64,000 nt of DNA from positions 1 to 64,000 of the forward strand of contig CALEDT010000017.1 in NCBI GenBank assembly GCA_937949525.1, read 5' to 3'. The notes under the pieces are model-generated. The model was not told the origin of the DNA and searched no databases. It was given only the letters and a program-made list of their open reading frames with translations. The position numbers and the translations under genes are program-made. The stretch is from an uncultured Burkholderiales bacterium (lineage in GTDB: Bacteria > Pseudomonadota > Gammaproteobacteria > Burkholderiales > Thiobacillaceae). Numbering within the stretch: the stretch's first letter is position 1; each line of letters starts with the position of its first letter. Of this stretch, positions 63,843 to 64,000 are shown piece by piece.

Positions 63843-64000
63843 GATCTTTCTCCTTGAGGTTGCCCGCCGGCACCGATTGCACGGCGGTGAAGCCAGTGTG
63901 CGGCGGCGGCGTGAGCGCGCGATTTCCGCCCTGTTGCCAAATTGCAAGCAGTTGTTTCAGGCCGGAATCGCGCTCCCGAGGGCGGATGATCATTGCGCGT
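63843..64000. other. Upstream region of the exported-protein gene, no gene seen
   Basis: These 158 bp hold the ribosome site and probably the promoter of the exported-protein gene. I see no clear -10/-35 pair or hairpin in it. Confidence 0.4.

Overview
The window is GC-rich, densely coded DNA from a sulfur-oxidising proteobacterium. The dsr gene set and its order, the minCDE-lnt block, a polA with a DUF2782-type neighbour, and a standalone lipA all fit a gammaproteobacterial chemolithotroph of the Chromatiales / Ectothiorhodospiraceae type. I cannot name the species. I see no tRNA, rRNA, insertion sequence, phage gene or CRISPR array.

Layout. 1-1455: the end of an HPt-containing signalling protein and a REC-GGDEF diguanylate cyclase. 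1495-15791 (minus strand): a nearly complete reverse (oxidative) dissimilatory sulfite reductase cluster, transcribed dsrA-B-E-F-H-C-M-K-L-J-O-P, then a strong hairpin terminator, then dsrN-dsrR-cysG. dsrS is not present, and cysG sits where it might be. 15792-16059: a divergent control region with an 18-bp perfect palindrome. 16060-19846 (plus strand): a six-gene cluster facing away from dsr. It encodes a small unknown protein, a Cas6/Cmx6-like protein without any CRISPR array, a DsrC-family protein that has lost both redox cysteines, a rhodanese-type sulfurtransferase, an unknown helical protein and a TauD-like oxygenase. 19902-21808: a NarL/NarX-like two-component pair.

21948-48358 is mostly housekeeping and signalling: minCDE, lnt, a ChaN-PDZ protein and an M1-like peptidase, a DnaQ-like exonuclease with a cNMP/CBS/DUF294 protein, a lipoprotein 5'-nucleotidase, an orphan OmpR-type regulator, moaE, an HD-GYP regulator and a PAS histidine kinase, polA, a LOG-family protein, small envelope proteins, hslU without hslV, and a 616-residue alpha-solenoid protein of unknown role. 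48449-50074 is a BT1-type transporter.

50103-62225 (all minus strand) reads as a zinc-limitation island. It holds a Zur-like Fur-family regulator, two COG0523 (CobW-type) GTPases plus the relic of a third, a ZIP transporter, and a HisI paralog that lacks one zinc-ligand cysteine. It also has a long operon joining a ZrgA (DUF2796) / ABC / DUF3299 system with a ZnuABC-like transporter and an outer-membrane protein. Two promoters carry the same TGCAAC-N3-GTTGC palindrome over the -35 element, which I read as the Zur operator. The window closes with lipA and a small exported protein.

Functionally, DsrEFH and DsrC would deliver sulfane sulfur to the siroheme enzyme DsrAB, electrons would move through DsrL and the DsrMKJOP membrane complex, and DsrN and CysG would make the siro(heme)amide cofactor. 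The divergent Cas6-like / DsrC-like / rhodanese cluster is the least explained part of the window and the best candidate for an undescribed system. All family assignments come from reading the sequence and from memory of the families; no database search was run.
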